Positions 9,591 to 21,954 of a stretch of DNA of 64,000 nucleotides are shown here, piece after piece. Below the pieces are notes generated by a model that had not been told where the DNA came from, made no database searches, and saw only the letters and a program-made list of their open reading frames with translations. The position numbers were made by a program, and so were the translations under genes. How positions within the stretch are numbered: position 1 is the first letter of the stretch; the number at the start of each line of letters is the position of its first letter. The stretch lies in assembly GCF_009905375.1 (NCBI RefSeq), contig NC_133650.1, positions 304,869,574 through 304,933,573 of the forward strand, given 5' to 3'. The DNA comes from Apium graveolens. Taxonomy: Eukaryota > Streptophyta > Magnoliopsida > Apiales > Apiaceae.

Positions 9591-12500
9591 TCAAGAAAGT
9601 TGAATTAGTTCATCAACATCCCGCATGTAACTATCCATGTCATCACCACTATCATCTATCTCGGGAAAATTGGGCATGAAACAGTCATTCTCGAGTTCCA
9701 CTTCGACGGATTCCTCATCTGCATCATCATTATCTTCATGGTACTTTTTCTCGGGCAATTTCAACACCACCGACCATAATTTTTCAGAGGGATCGTCGAT
9801 ATAACAAACTTGTTTAACATGTTTTGCTAAAATAAACGGATCATTCAAAAAACCCAACCTATTCAAATTAACCGATGTATATCCCAAGTCATCGACCTTA
9901 ATCCCTTTGTTTATATCTACCCAATTGCAAAGAAAAACAGGGACCCTAAAGTGATTATAGTCCAACTCCCATATACTTTTTATAACTCCGTAATATATAT
10001 GTGATATGTGCGCAATATTTTGATCATTACCCTGCACAACCATTGTGTCTGCTTCTACACACACACCACTGCATTGAACTTGACGCATATCATCACGATC
10101 CTTGGTACTAAAGGTAACACCATCCATTCTGTAGCCACTGAATGTAGGAACATCCTTGTTGGGCTCATCTGCAATCCACCTTATCTCGGCCGATATCTCT
10201 TTTTCATCGGCCAAATTTGAAGCAATCTGAAAAAAAGGAATTCAAACATGTAAAATAATTCAGGTGAGGTAGTAAGTTATAAAACAGTGGGAAAAAAATA
10301 CATCAAACGACGCACGTAATACCTTTTCCTTAAACCATTTTGGGAATGTCTCATTTTGCTTGTTTTTAAGCCACATTTCATCATTTTCATATTCCGGATA
10401 TTTTGTCATTAAAAAGGCCATGTGTTCACTGCATTTAAAGATAAGCCAATATAAGTTGGTTGAACTAATAACAGAAAATATATATGCAATTTTTCAAGTA
10501 AAGAGAGAGAAAGTGTAAGAAGTTACTCAATATATGGCCTAACAGCAGTGGTATTTTGTAGAACACATAAATGTGCTACGTGCAAATCAGTACAGCTCGG
10601 GGTTATAAATGTTGCACCGGATAATGGCTTGCAAATAGAATCCTTGGTATGCCTACCTTTTTTTGGTACCCCAATTGTCACTTCTTCATTATCCACCAAA
10701 CATTCAACTGCCTCTTCTGCAATATAGGCCTCAGCGATGCAACCTTCTGCACGAGCTCGATTCCTTATATATCCCTTGAATGTCTTCATGTATCTCTCAA
10801 AAGGATACATCCACCTAAGGAAAATTGGTCCACAAAGCTCGACTTCTCTTACAAGATGAACCGAGATATGAAACATTAAATCAAACAACGAGGGAGGAAA
10901 GTATTTTTCAAGCTGACAAAGAGTTTCTACCAGTTGCGATTGCATTTTCTCCAGTTTATCAACCTCAATAACTTTACTACAGATCGCTTTGAAAAATAGA
11001 CAAAACTTGATAATAGTTTTCCTGACCTGTTTTTGTAGTGACGAGCGAATCGCAATTGGGAGCAAGTGATGCAAAATCGTATGGCAGTCGTGAGATTTCA
11101 TTCCGGTAAGACGAAGATTTTCCATTGAAACCAGGTTCTGAATATTAGAACAAAAACCATCAGGCAACTTCATGCCAAGGAAGGATGAGCAAACAACCTT
11201 TTTTTCAGAATGGGTTAGATTCCAAGATGCCAATGGTAACTTCTCCTTTATCCCCGGAGTTTTTGGCCTTAGTTCTGTTCTAATCCCCATTTCAGCCATG
11301 TCAATGCGCACAGATTCCTTGTCTTTCGTCTTTTTTGGTATATTAAGCATCGTACCGAGTAAAGATTCACAAATATTTTTCTCGATGTGCATCACATCGA
11401 GAACATGTCGAACCGGCAAAAATTTCCAATACTCAAGTTCAAAAAATATAGAAACCTTCTTCCATACAGGTCGAGCATCACCTTTCTTCAATCGTGGTTG
11501 GCGTTGTGTTTTACCATAGACATGTCCCTTTAAATGTTGCACTCTTTCAAGTACCTCCTCTCCGGTTAATGGAACTGGAGCTATTTCTTTTTCTACGGTG
11601 TTATCAAAATCTTGTTTCTTCCGACGATAAGGATGATGAGGGGGCAACCACCTTCGATGCCTCATGACCACGCACTTACGATAATTGACAAGCCTTGTAG
11701 CTTTTGTTTGATCAACACAGATAGGACAACCATTATACCCTTTGATTATATTTCCCGACAAGTTACCATAGGCTGGATAATCACTAATAGTCCATAACAA
11801 GATGCCTCTTAGCAAAAACTGCTCATTCTTGTAAGCATCGTACACTTGTTTCCCATGCCACAACTTTTTTAAATCATCTATAAGTGGTTGAAGAAACACA
11901 TCAATATCATTTCCGGGTTGAGTTGGTCCAGATATCAACAAGCATAGCATTATATACTTCCGTTTCATACAAAGCCATGGTGGAAGATTATAAATTGACA
12001 TCAAAACAGGCCAACATGAGTAATCAAGATTACAGCTACGAAAAGGATTGAATCCATCAGAAGATAGAGCTAACCGTAAGTTTCTAGGATCTGAAGAAAA
12101 GTCTGGCCACCTTGCATCGACTTCCTTCCATGTTTGTGCATCAGCAGGGTGTCTCAATTTACCATCCTTTAACCTTTCCCTGTCATGCCAAGTCAAGTCC
12201 TTAGATGTTTGAGGTGAGTTGAACAAATTCCTCAGACGTGGTATTAATGGAAAATACCATAAAACCTTGGCAGGAATCCCTTCCAATTCATCTCCGTTTT
12301 TGTTTAACTTCCATCGAGAGGCCTGACAAATGCGGCACTTCGTCTCATCTTCATCTCTCTCTCCACGGTATAGTAAACAATCATTCAGACATACGTGTAT
12401 TTTTTCATACTCCATTCCCAAGGCACACAAGCTTTTTTTAGCTTCACTGAATGAAGAAGGAAATGTGTTGCCTTGTGGAAGCATAGACCCGACCAAAAGT

Positions 12501-12970
12501 AGCATTTCAGAGAAGCAAGTATCAGATATTTCATATTTTGCTTTCAAGTTATAAAACTTTACCAAAGTCTTCATCTTAGTGTATCCTTCACATCCTGGAT
12601 AAAGAGGTTCATATTCAGATTGAATATGGTTAAACATTTCCGAGGAGTCCAGGGATACATCATCATTTCTACCGACTAGGATTTGATCTACCGATTCTGA
12701 ACTGCCCGTCCCTTTAGTGGTAGGCTCACCTCCTTCTGTATTGCACTCTCCGTGCCAAATCCAACACTTGTACGTTTGATCGATACCATTGAGAAAAAGA
12801 TGGTCCCTTACTTTTCGAGCATGCCAATGTTTACTATGTGCGCATTTTATACATGGACAACAAATTTTATTTTCACTAAATCCGTTCTCAAATGCACACA
12901 ACAACAAATCCTCGACTCCTTTTTTGAATTGTTTTGTTCTTCTATCTGCCTTTAACCAAGACCTGTCCAT
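9591..12970 (-). CDS. TNP2-type CACTA transposase, three exons
   Basis: Exon 1 is 12970-10527, exon 2 10428-10323 and exon 3 10226-9591. Introns have GT/AG borders (GTAACT, GTATTA donors) and phases match, giving about 1061 residues. Start choice: MDRSW at 12970 follows an AAAACAG acceptor-like site and is the usual TNP2 N-terminus; the frame also opens further upstream. Domains in order: Transpos_assoc zinc motif near residues 38-60 (CCPCIKCAHSKHW), Transposase_21 core in the middle (GCPICVDQTK, LEYWKFLPVRHVLDVMHIEK), and DUF4218 around residues 600-720 (FDLMFHISVHLVREVELCGP, RWMYPFERYMKTFKGYIRN). The DUF4216 region in exon 3 is marked by VPVFLCNWVDINKG, and an acidic tail follows. Its role is to bind element ends and catalyse cut-and-paste transposition in the nucleus. 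No stop or frameshift was seen. Confidence 0.92.
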
Positions 12971-13648
12971 CTGTTTTAATTCAAAATATGACACATAATT
13001 AGAAGTTACAACTAATGAGCTTAACACATAATTGTACTACTAATTGTACTTCTAATTACTACTAATTACTAACTGCAAATACAAATTAAATAAAAATTAA
13101 CACTAAAACATTGCCCAAATATAATTAAGAACCCTAAAAATTTAATGAAATTAAACATAATGGAGATGAAGTAATTACCTTAACACTGACCCAATCAAAA
13201 AGATGAAGTTATGGTTTCAATCGAGTTTTTTTGAAGTTATTTTGATGAAGAGGATGAAGAGCTTGAGTGAAGAAATTGTGTGAAGAAGATGAAGAAATCG
13301 ATTCAAGAAATCGAGTGAAGAAGATGAAGAAATCGATTCAAGAAATCGAGTGAAGAAGATGAAGAAATCGAGTCAAAGGCTAGAAAATTAATGGCTTAGG
13401 ACAAAGATCTGAGAGGTTTGAATGGCTTAAGACAAAGATCTGGGGCTATTAATGAGTACCACACATTTTGTGCTTTTTTTAACAAACAAATCCGACAACG
13501 GTAAAGCAGCCAAAGTATCACAGTAATAACGACAATACAAATTTTAAAAAAACCGTTGTATAACAGATACACTGTTCAATCGTCTGAAAACAAGTTATAT
13601 AACGATTTTTTAAAACAAACCGTTGTAAGGTCTATTATAATTAAAATA
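12971..13648. other. TNP2 upstream region with short repeats
   Basis: Holds the probable 5' intron and leader of the transposase gene. At about 13280-13375 a 34-35 bp unit (gtgaagaagatgaagaaatcgattcaagaaatcga type) is repeated two and a half times. At 13494-13640 words such as CAACGG, CCGTTGT and GTCTGAA reappear, the same kind as in the subterminal arrays. They sit next to the satellite, so a TnpA-type protein might also bind here. Confidence 0.5.
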
Positions 13649-15788
13649 GAAACTTTAGTACGAGACTAAACACAAGTTACAAGTACCGGTCAAAACACCA
13701 GTTAACTGTTTAAATAACAAACCAAACACATTTATTTTTTTTTCAAAATTTTCTCATATCACTAAAACATATAGTTCTTAACATCCGTACGGTTGGATCA
13801 TTCATAAACTTTTTTAAAAAAATAGAAACTTTAGTACGAGACTAAACACAAGTTACAAGTACCGGTCAAAACACCGGTTGACTTTTAAAATAACAAACCA
13901 AACACATTTATTTTTTTATCAAAATTTTCTCATATCACTAGAACATATAGTTCTTAACATCCGTACGGTTGGATCATTCATAAACTTTTTTAAAAAAATA
14001 GAAACTTTAGTACGAGACTAAACACAAGTTACAAGTACTGGTCAAAACACCGGTTGACTTTTAAAATAACAAACCAAACACATTTATTTTTTTATCAAAT
14101 TTTTCTCATATCACTAAAACATATAGTTCTTAACATCCGTACGGTTGGATCATTCATAAACTTTTTTAAAAAATAGAAACTTTAGTACGAGACTAAACAC
14201 AAGTTACACGTACCGGTCAAAATACCGGTTAACTGTTAAAATAACAAACCAAACACATTTATTTTTTTTTCAAATTTTTCTCATATCACTAAAACATATA
14301 GTTCTTAACATCCGTACGGTTGGATCATTCATAAACTTTTTTAAAAAATAGAAACTTTAGTACGAGACTAAACACAAGTTACACGTACCGGTCAAAATAC
14401 CGGTTAACTGTTAAAATAACAAACCAAACACATTTATTTTTTTTTCAAAATTTTCTCATATCACTAGAACATATAGTTCTTAACATCCGTACGGTTGGAT
14501 CATTCATAAACTTTTTTAAAAAAATAGAAACTTTAGTACGAGACTAAACACAAGTTACAAGTACCGGTCAAAACACCGGTTGACTTTTAAAATAACAAAC
14601 CAAACACATTTATTTTTTTATCAAATTTTTCTCATATCACTAAAACATATAGTTCTTAACATCCGTACGGTTGGATCATTCATAAACTTTTTTAAAAAAT
14701 AGAAACTTTAGTACGAGACTAAACACAAGTTACAAGTACCGGTCAAAACACCGGTTGACTTTTAAAATAACAAACCAAACACATTTATTTTTTTTCAAAT
14801 TTTTCTCATATCACTAAAACATATAGTTCTTAACATCCGTACGGTTGGATCATTCATAAACTTTTTTAAAAAATAGAAACTTTAGTACGAGACTAAACAC
14901 AAGTTACACGTACCGGTCAAAATACCGGTTAACTGTTAAAATAACAAACCAAACACATTTATTTTTTTTTCAAAATTTTCTCATATCACTAGAACATATA
15001 GTTCTTAACATCCGTACGGTTGGATCATTCATAAACTTTTTTAAAAAATAGAAACTTTAGTACGAGACTAAACACAAGTTACACGTACCGGTCAAAATAC
15101 CGGTTAACTGTTAAAATAACAAACCAAACACATTTATTTTTTTTTCAAATTTTTCTCATATCACTAAAACATATAGTTCTTAACATCCGTACGGTTGGAT
15201 CATTCATAAACTTTTTTAAAAAATAGAAACTTTAGTACGAGACTAAACACAAGTTACACGTACCGGTCAAAATACCGGTTAACTGTTAAAATAACAAAAC
15301 AAACACATTTATTTTTTTTTCAAAATTTTCTCATATCACTAAAACATATAGTTCTTAACATCCGTACGGTTGGATCATTCATAAACTTTTTTAAAAAATA
15401 GAAACTTTAGTACGAGACTAAACACAAGTTACACGTACCGGTCAAAATACCGGTTAACTGTTAAAATAACAAAACAAACACATTTATTTTTTTTTCAAAA
15501 TTTTCTCATATCACTAAAACATATAGTTCTTAACATCCGTACGGTTGGATCATTCATAAACTTTTTTAAAAAAATAGAAACTTTAGTACGAGACTAAACA
15601 CAAGTTACAAGTACCGGTCAAAACACCGGTTGACTTTTAAAATAACAAACCAAACACATTTATTTTTTTATCAAATTTTTCTCATATCACTAAAACATAT
15701 AGTTCTTAACATCCGTACGGTTGGATCATTCATAAACTTTTTTAAAAAAATAGAAACTTTAGTACGAGACTAAACACAAGTTACACGT
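13649..15788. repeat. 175-bp tandem repeat array inside the CACTA element
   Basis: GAAACTTTAGTACGAGAC recurs at 13649, 13825, 14001, 14176, 14351, 14527, 14702, 14876, 15051, 15226, 15401, 15577 and 15753. That is twelve full units of 174-176 bp plus a partial. Two variants alternate: one with AAGTACCGGTCAAAACACCGGTTGAC (13+13) and one with CACGTACCGGTCAAAATACCGGTTAAC. Each unit carries ACCGGT twice, 6 bases apart, and the palindrome CCGTACGG. No coding frame. The array lies between the two divergent genes of the transposon. Confidence 0.95.
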
Positions 15789-16155
15789 ACTTATAATACT
15801 ATTTTATTAGAATACTTTTTTGCTGGGTAATTATGTTTCTTACAATACTATTTTATGTAAATCTGTTGTCTGAATGTGTTTAAGACAAGAGTTTAAAATT
15901 TTTGAATTTCAGCCCACAATTTTTTATACCATTTTCTAATTTACTTTTTACTTTATTTGTTTTGCTGGCAACATTATATACCGTTGGATTAAAGTAGTTT
16001 AGCTGGAGTGCATCTGAGCCGTTAAATTATTTCACTTCCCTCTTCTTTTTTCACTCCCCACTCCAATTCCCTCTCATTCTCCATTTTCTCTTTTCTTTCC
16101 TCTCAGAGCTCTCACAAGTCACGATACAGGTTCAATCTCCCTCTCTCCTCCTCTC

Positions 16156-16193
<38 letters not shown>

Positions 16194-16725
16194 CTCCTCT
16201 CTCTCCCTCTCTTTAAATTGAACATCGATATGGGTATTGATTTGCATGCTCTTATTTTTGTGATTTAGGTATGAAGGTAGTGTACTATAACTGATGTTTT
16301 TTGATTTATACTTGGGGCTTATTTATGATCTGGGTTTATATTTTATTTTAAATTGAACATCGATTGGGGTATTGATATGCATGCACTTATTTTTGTGATT
16401 TGGGTATGATGGTAGTGTAGATTAGGCTTAATTTTTTTGGGCTGTGAAAGTTTAGGAAAGTGATGTGTTAGATTGTGTTGCCGTATGACTGTCTTACTGA
16501 GGGGAATCACGAGTTTGCCTATACTTGATTGCTTCTCAACTATCAATATGTATTATGTGCATAATGCAGAAGAAATGAAAACGTTTTAGGTGCATTAATA
16601 GAGATGCCACATGAGTGTCCTTAGAACCTCCATTAATATAATTGTAATCAACTGATATTCATGTAGTTTTTTGGCTTTGTGTGAAGCAATTAGATTAAAC
16701 TTAATGTTTTAAGTGTAGATTAATT
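15789..16725 (+). promoter_or_regulatory. Upstream region of the TnpA/Ulp1 gene
   Basis: Contains a GTTGTCTGAA word near 15866, a pyrimidine tract (CT microsatellite, 16138-16212), and a direct repeat of about 70 bases (16214-16285 and 16348-16420, both 'taaattgaacatcgat...gtgatt'). A CT-rich leader close to the start is common in plant 5' UTRs. I cannot fix the transcription start. Confidence 0.5.
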
Positions 16726-19700
16726 ATGGCGCCTTCACGAAAAACAAAATCCGATCCTCGTAGAACTAGTGAAAACCTTATCAAGGCACTAAAAAAGAAC
16801 AAGGCAGATGTAAAGAAAAAGACAGAGGATCCAAAAATGAGCAAGGCGGTTAAGTCCACACCTGTGAAGAACAAGACAGAGGAACGAAAAATGAGCAAGC
16901 CGATTCAGCCTGAACCTATGAAGAACAAAACAGCTAAGAATTTTACTTGTGTTAAATTATGACTACCAATTGTAGTTAACACACATGTGATAATAAAATT
17001 GTTTATTTATGTACGTAGATGGCATACATTGTACCACCATCAGCACGAAAGCTTGTTCTGCAATCGGCATGCCAGAAATGGAGGGAGTTTAAAAGCCGTT
17101 TAACAACTGAATATATCATTCCTAATAAAGATCAACCTGAGTTGTTAAAGTTTCCTCCGGCTGACTACTCCTTTATTGAGAAGGCACACTGGGATATTTT
17201 TCTTTCAGGCCGTCTAACTGATGAATTTTTAGTGAGTTTTTTCTTTAATCTTTTTTATTTTATAAAATTCCCACGTAGCATAAGTAAATAGCGAAAGAAA
17301 CTATGCTGCTAACATTTATGTGTTTTTTTCTCCAAGGACATCCACGAAAAACAGAAACTAAGGAGGAGTCTTAATTTATATCCACATTGTATTTCTCGAA
17401 AGGGCTATTCTAACCTAGAGCATGAAATGGTTAGTTATCATGAAACATATTTCTTTCACGCGTACATCATATAATTTTTTTTAATTCTTTTGTTTCAATT
17501 TTATTGTATAATATTTTAAACATGTTCATACAGATGGAGACTCAAGCTGACCCTGAAATGGAGATAGATAGATCAGATAGCTGGATTCGTGCAAGGAAAG
17601 ATAAAGATGGAAACTTCAAGTCAGAAGCAGTTAAAGAAATTGCTCAGGCGATTGTAAGTTTTTATTTCTGTTGTTAATATATTCTTTTATCACCAAATAT
17701 CTATTTTGTTGGTTAATTACTTCTAGTATTTATCAAATTTTTAGGGGAAAATGAAACAAAGAGTTAGTGAAGGGGAGGTGACTGTGGAAGGCAGTGATGA
17801 TATCTTGACCAAGGTGCTTGGTAGCCCTGAACACAGAGGACGGGTGCGTGGACAAGGGCGCTTTGTGAAGCAGTCTACATACTTTCATCTTCCAAGGCAG
17901 AAGAAGACATGTAGGACAATAGAGGAGAGGATTCAAGAGGGTATTCAGAAATTTATGAAAGAAGAGACAGAAAGGATAGTTGAAAAGCGAGATGCCTTTT
18001 GGGCTGCAGAGTTTCAAAAGCTGAAAGCTGGTATATGAGGGAAGCTTATTGAAACTGGGTTAAGTCCAAATATTGGATCTCAACAAGGAAGTTGTTCCAA
18101 GGGAGCACATGACATTCTGAAGGACTTTGATTTGCAAGGTGTAAAGAAAAAACTGGATCTCATTCAAAATGTGGGTATCGGTAAGGAAACACATATTGAA
18201 GAACATATTCAGGAGAAACCTTTGGTGGATGGCGAAGAACATATTCAGGAACATGGCGAGGCTCTCAAGGTTGTTGATGTTGAGGATAATCAAATGTTGG
18301 TTGAGGATGTGTGTCTGGAACCTAATAATGAGGAGGTGTTGGAGGTTAAAGGATGCACAGAGTGGGAATTAGCAATTGGCTCCCCGACAAATATCGTTGC
18401 TTATGCAACAGTCGATACTAAGTGTCAGGTTCTTCATGGGAAACAACTGGAAAAAGAAAATGTACGGGTCTCAATCACTCGTGTACTCCAAGGATCTGAA
18501 AAGATTCCCTTACCAATCCAAGATGAGATCGTGACGGTGGAACAAGCTGTGGGAACATATATTGCATGGCCGAGAAACCTCATAATGGAAGTGAAGACAA
18601 GGGCCGCTGCAGTGAAAGGAAGTCCAAAGGTTAAATTTTCTCTATATATATATGCAAGTATATTTTTAAACTTAGTAATCTAATTTTTACAATATCAGGT
18701 CTATATATAGGTAAGTTTTTGTGATATTGTTTCTCATGTTTAGGTTGAATAATTGTTTGGTTCAGTTTTATATATAATAATTTTTTCCCCTTATTTCAGT
18801 GTTGATTTTGTGGTGGTTGTCACATATTTATTTTTGTTAAAATGTTGGAAATAGGTTTGATAATTAAATTAATAATGATGCAATTTTTAATTTGTTACGT
18901 ATTAATGAATTAAATCTGTTTATATTATAATTCTTTTGAAACTTATGTTGTTTTTTAAAAGTAAAGAATAAAAACATAATTTAGATTTTCAATTACTTAA
19001 CATGTCAACTTTCTTTAACTTTGCATTCTCTATTTTCTTTTTATATTTTCAATTCAGGGAGGCAAGAAAACTACTGGGAAAAAATGGAAGAAGGTAAAAG
19101 ATTGTGTCCCGGAACCAGAGTATGTATTGGACATGGGTGCGAATTATCCCCCTGTTTTGAAACGTCTGTGGCTTTGGGCAAAAAATGCCCTAGCTGATGG
19201 ACAAGTAAACTCTTTTTATCTATGCCAAGAAGCTTTTGGAGTAACCGCTAAGAAGGCGTTGTTTTTATCGGATGTGCACGCTTTGTGCTCTGGGGGTGAG
19301 ATATCAGGGTCCACCATTTGCATTTTTATCAAGTAAGCATTTTTCTAAAGTTTTGTTGCCTTTATGAATACTTATTGAGTTTTTTTTTGAATTTTTCATA
19401 ATCTGTATCTCCAATTTTTAACAGTTTATTGCAAGAGAATTTGAAAAAGCGCAAGATGGTTGACATGATAACGTTTGTTGATCCTGGGATGATAGGCGCA
19501 CTTGGTTGTGGTAGTCCAGGAGAGAGGTCAAAATCCTTATCTATCAGATTCAGGAACGCTAAACCAGGACAAATTTTCCTGCTACCATATAATGCTGTGT
19601 TAGTACCTGTTATAATAAATAATATATTCCTTACTTAAAGATTGTTTTTTGTATATCATCATCTCTGTATGTTATTGTAAATTTTGTTGTTCATAAATTA

Positions 19701-20335
19701 TCAGGAATCATTGGACGCTCACTGCTGTAAATCCAGATTCACAAACTGTTTATCACATGGACCCATTGAAGCGCAGGATTGCAACTGAAGAATGGACAGA
19801 AGTGATTGACAAGTGAGTACAATATTAAAATTTTATTTCAACTACAATCACTTTAATAATTAAATACAAATATGACTTATAATTGATCTATATTATATTT
19901 TCGTAGTGCCATCAAACTCTACCAGGAAAAAGCAAAGAAGTTCTTAAAGAAGAAAATATCTTGGGAGAATCTGGGGGTAAATATAGTATATTTTATCAAT
20001 TTCTCTATTCTACAAGAATAGTGTAGCTAGACATATATAAAGTTTTTAATGTTCTCCAGGGGGTACCTGTCCAAACTGGGAGCAAAGATTGTGGTTTGTT
20101 TATAATGGGTTACATGAAAGAGATTTGTGCCGATATGGAATTAAAATTTCATGAGAAGGTAATGTTATAGTTATCTTTCTTTTTTCTATATCCAAGTGTA
20201 TTGTGGTAAATAAATGTGATTTTTACATCCATGTTTCAGTGGCTACGCAGAAGCAACCTAAGTTATGGCATGAAAGAACTGAACGAGATAAAGACTGAAT
20301 GGGCAAAGTACTTCATGAAGAAGCATGCCACTTGA
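16726..20335 (+). CDS. CACTA second gene: Transposase_24 (TnpA-like) / DUF8039 / Ulp1 (C48) protease, one in-frame stop
   Basis: Best exon model: 16726 to about 16950, 17019-17231, 17337-17429, 17534-17653, 17745-18629, 19058-19332, 19425-19598, 19705-19812, 19907-19976, 20060-20158 and 20240-20335. All later junctions have GT/AG and matching phase; the first intron donor is weak. The N-terminus is lysine-rich. Transposase_24 is marked by PHCISRKGYSNLEHEM, SWIRARKDKDGN and TKVLGSPEHRGRVRGQG. DUF8039 follows (ELAIGSPTNIVAYATV, EQAVGTYIAWPRNLI). The C-terminus is an Ulp1-type cysteine protease with His in NHWTLTAV, Asp in YHMDPL, Gln in PVQTGSKDCG and Cys in KDCGLF, so all catalytic residues are present. 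Ulp1 proteases remove SUMO or related modifiers. One TGA at 18036-18038 interrupts the long exon; the frame continues on both sides, so it is a single substitution, possible readthrough or an unrecognised intron. Confidence 0.85.
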
Positions 20336-21643
20336 ACTTGCATACAGTGCTGCTGGGTATTTTGAGTTGTGAACATATTTTGTGTTGAAATTTGGGAGTT
20401 CTAGTCATGGTAGTTAACTCTATTTAAACGTTGTTTCTAATTACTGGCGTTTTTGTGGATATGTTCACCTGAAAATATTTTGCTTTCTACTTGAATGGTC
20501 TTGTTTTGTTTAAGATAAAACTTGGTTATAAGTTAGTTCTTGGTTGCAATGGTTAAATATTGGTTTAGTGGATTCATGTAATGGAGGGTTGGTTGATTGT
20601 TGGTGTAATAGAAGGATTGATGGTTGATTGTTGGTGTAATGGTGACAATTTGCTTGTAATCTGAATGATAGTTTGGGTTTTAATTTTTATGGCATGTTCA
20701 TTTTATAATGTTGTTGTGTTTAATTTTAATTTGAAAAACCATTGTTTGAGGAGCTTTTAGCCAATAAAGTTATACAATAACCATATTATATTGTGTCTCA
20801 CACAACACTTATAAAGACCAAGCTCATCATGTTTTATAACATATAACAATGCTATTTAAAACTAAACATTGTTAAAAGAAGATTCACACAATAAAAAACC
20901 ATTGTCTGAACAAAACTAACTATTATCCATTGTCCAACAATGCTATTAAGAATAAAAAGAATTATGCCTTGAAGACCACACAACACTTTCTACATTAAAA
21001 TATAAGTGCAAAACATAATCATACAATACCAAGTGATAAAAAAATGTTGTATAAAGCAATTCCAACAATACAAATTTAAAATAAAGGTGTTGTCTGTATG
21101 GTTGTAAGACAACAAAATTTTATCTTTTGAAAATTGTGTGTTAAGGTGGAGGACAATAAATAATAAGGGTTGTGTGTTATGTTCTACTCCTAAACTTTTA
21201 GTAAGAACATACACAATGTTTTCAAGAGAACTTGTCTAAGTATACTTGTTACAACAGAATATATAGAAAATACTTGTTTGTTATGGTTGTAATACAACGG
21301 TGGTTATCGTTTGAATTGTGTGTTAAGGTAGAGGACAATATATATATCTGAATAAGGGTTGTGTGTTATGTTCTATTCTAAAACTCTTAGTGACCACATA
21401 CACAACCTTTTTAACATTACTTATCTAATAAATCTTCTTACAACAGAATTTATGGAAAGACGTTGTTTGTTCTGGTTGTAATACAACGGGGACTCATAGT
21501 TGGTCGTTGTCTTCGATGACTCACACAACTGTTTCTAATCGTTGTCTGATCCATGTAAGAGACGGCGGCTCAATAGACAACGGGTTTTCAGGGAATCAGA
21601 TAACGGGTTAAAACACTTGTCTGAGCCAGTTTTCCTTGTAGTG
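20336..21643. promoter_or_regulatory. CACTA right subterminal region
   Basis: From about 20730 to 21630, words of the ACAACG/CGTTGT and GTTGTCTGA type recur in both orientations, including CGTTGTCTTCGATGACTC and CGTTGTCTGATCC near 21505-21560. Longer internal repeats occur as well: the stretch around 21130-21240 (TTGTGTGTTAAGGTGGAGGA ... CTTGTCTAAG) recurs near 21315-21430. 20336-20730 is the 3' flank of the Ulp1 gene with nothing recognisable. Confidence 0.65.
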
Positions 21644-21646
21644 AGG

Positions 21647-21954
21647 ATCCAAGTGACAACACACATGATGTCACTAAGTGCCAACTCACTTAGTTATAAC
21701 TAACTGCATCATACCTAATCAACCTAAAGCCAACCTGAAGCCTCTATAAAAGCACCTGTTGCTGCTCACTGAGTTAGTTAGTAAAAATGAGAGTACAAAC
21801 TTGTATGTAGTGAGTAGTAGATTGTAATCAGTAGATAGTAGTATGATTCAATAAGAGTGATCTATAGTAATCAACTTACATTGATCCGTGATACATTGTT
21901 AATCAGAGATATGATTTGATAAAGCATCTTCTACAAATGCTGCTAATTCTAACA
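21647..21954 (+). mobile_element. Right part of the solo LTR split by the CACTA element
   Basis: Continuation of the LTR that starts at 8838. It has a TATA box (CTATAAAAGC near 21747), a downstream leader-like stretch and the end AATTCTAACA. See the entry at 8838-8869 for the joined description and doubts. Confidence 0.55.

Larger units (their letters stand above)
8870..21643 (-). mobile_element. CACTA (En/Spm) DNA transposon, 12.8 kb, full length
   Basis: Termini are CACTACAAGAAAAAC at 8870 and its inverted counterpart CACTACAAGGAAAAC ending at 21643 (15 bp, one mismatch). They are flanked by the 3-bp duplication AGG (8867-8869 and 21644-21646). It carries a TNP2-type transposase (minus, 9591-12970) and a Transposase_24/DUF8039/Ulp1 gene (plus, 16726-20335), transcribed away from a central region holding a 175-bp tandem array. 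Both ends have dense short repeats of the ACAACG/CGTTGT and GTTGTCTGA kind, the usual binding sites for the TnpA-type protein. Orientation is set by the transposase. With an open transposase and only one stop in the second gene, it could be recently active. Confidence 0.93.

Noticed and set aside
11172..12998. Plus-strand open frames of 60-115 codons at 11172-11519, 11612-11797, 12238-12554 and 12752-12998
   Set aside because: They lie antisense within the TNP2 transposase exon and show no domain of their own; they are shadows of the real gene.
13649..15788. CRISPR-like array
   Set aside because: The units are 175-bp head-to-tail repeats with no unique spacers, in a plant transposon; they are a satellite, not a CRISPR.
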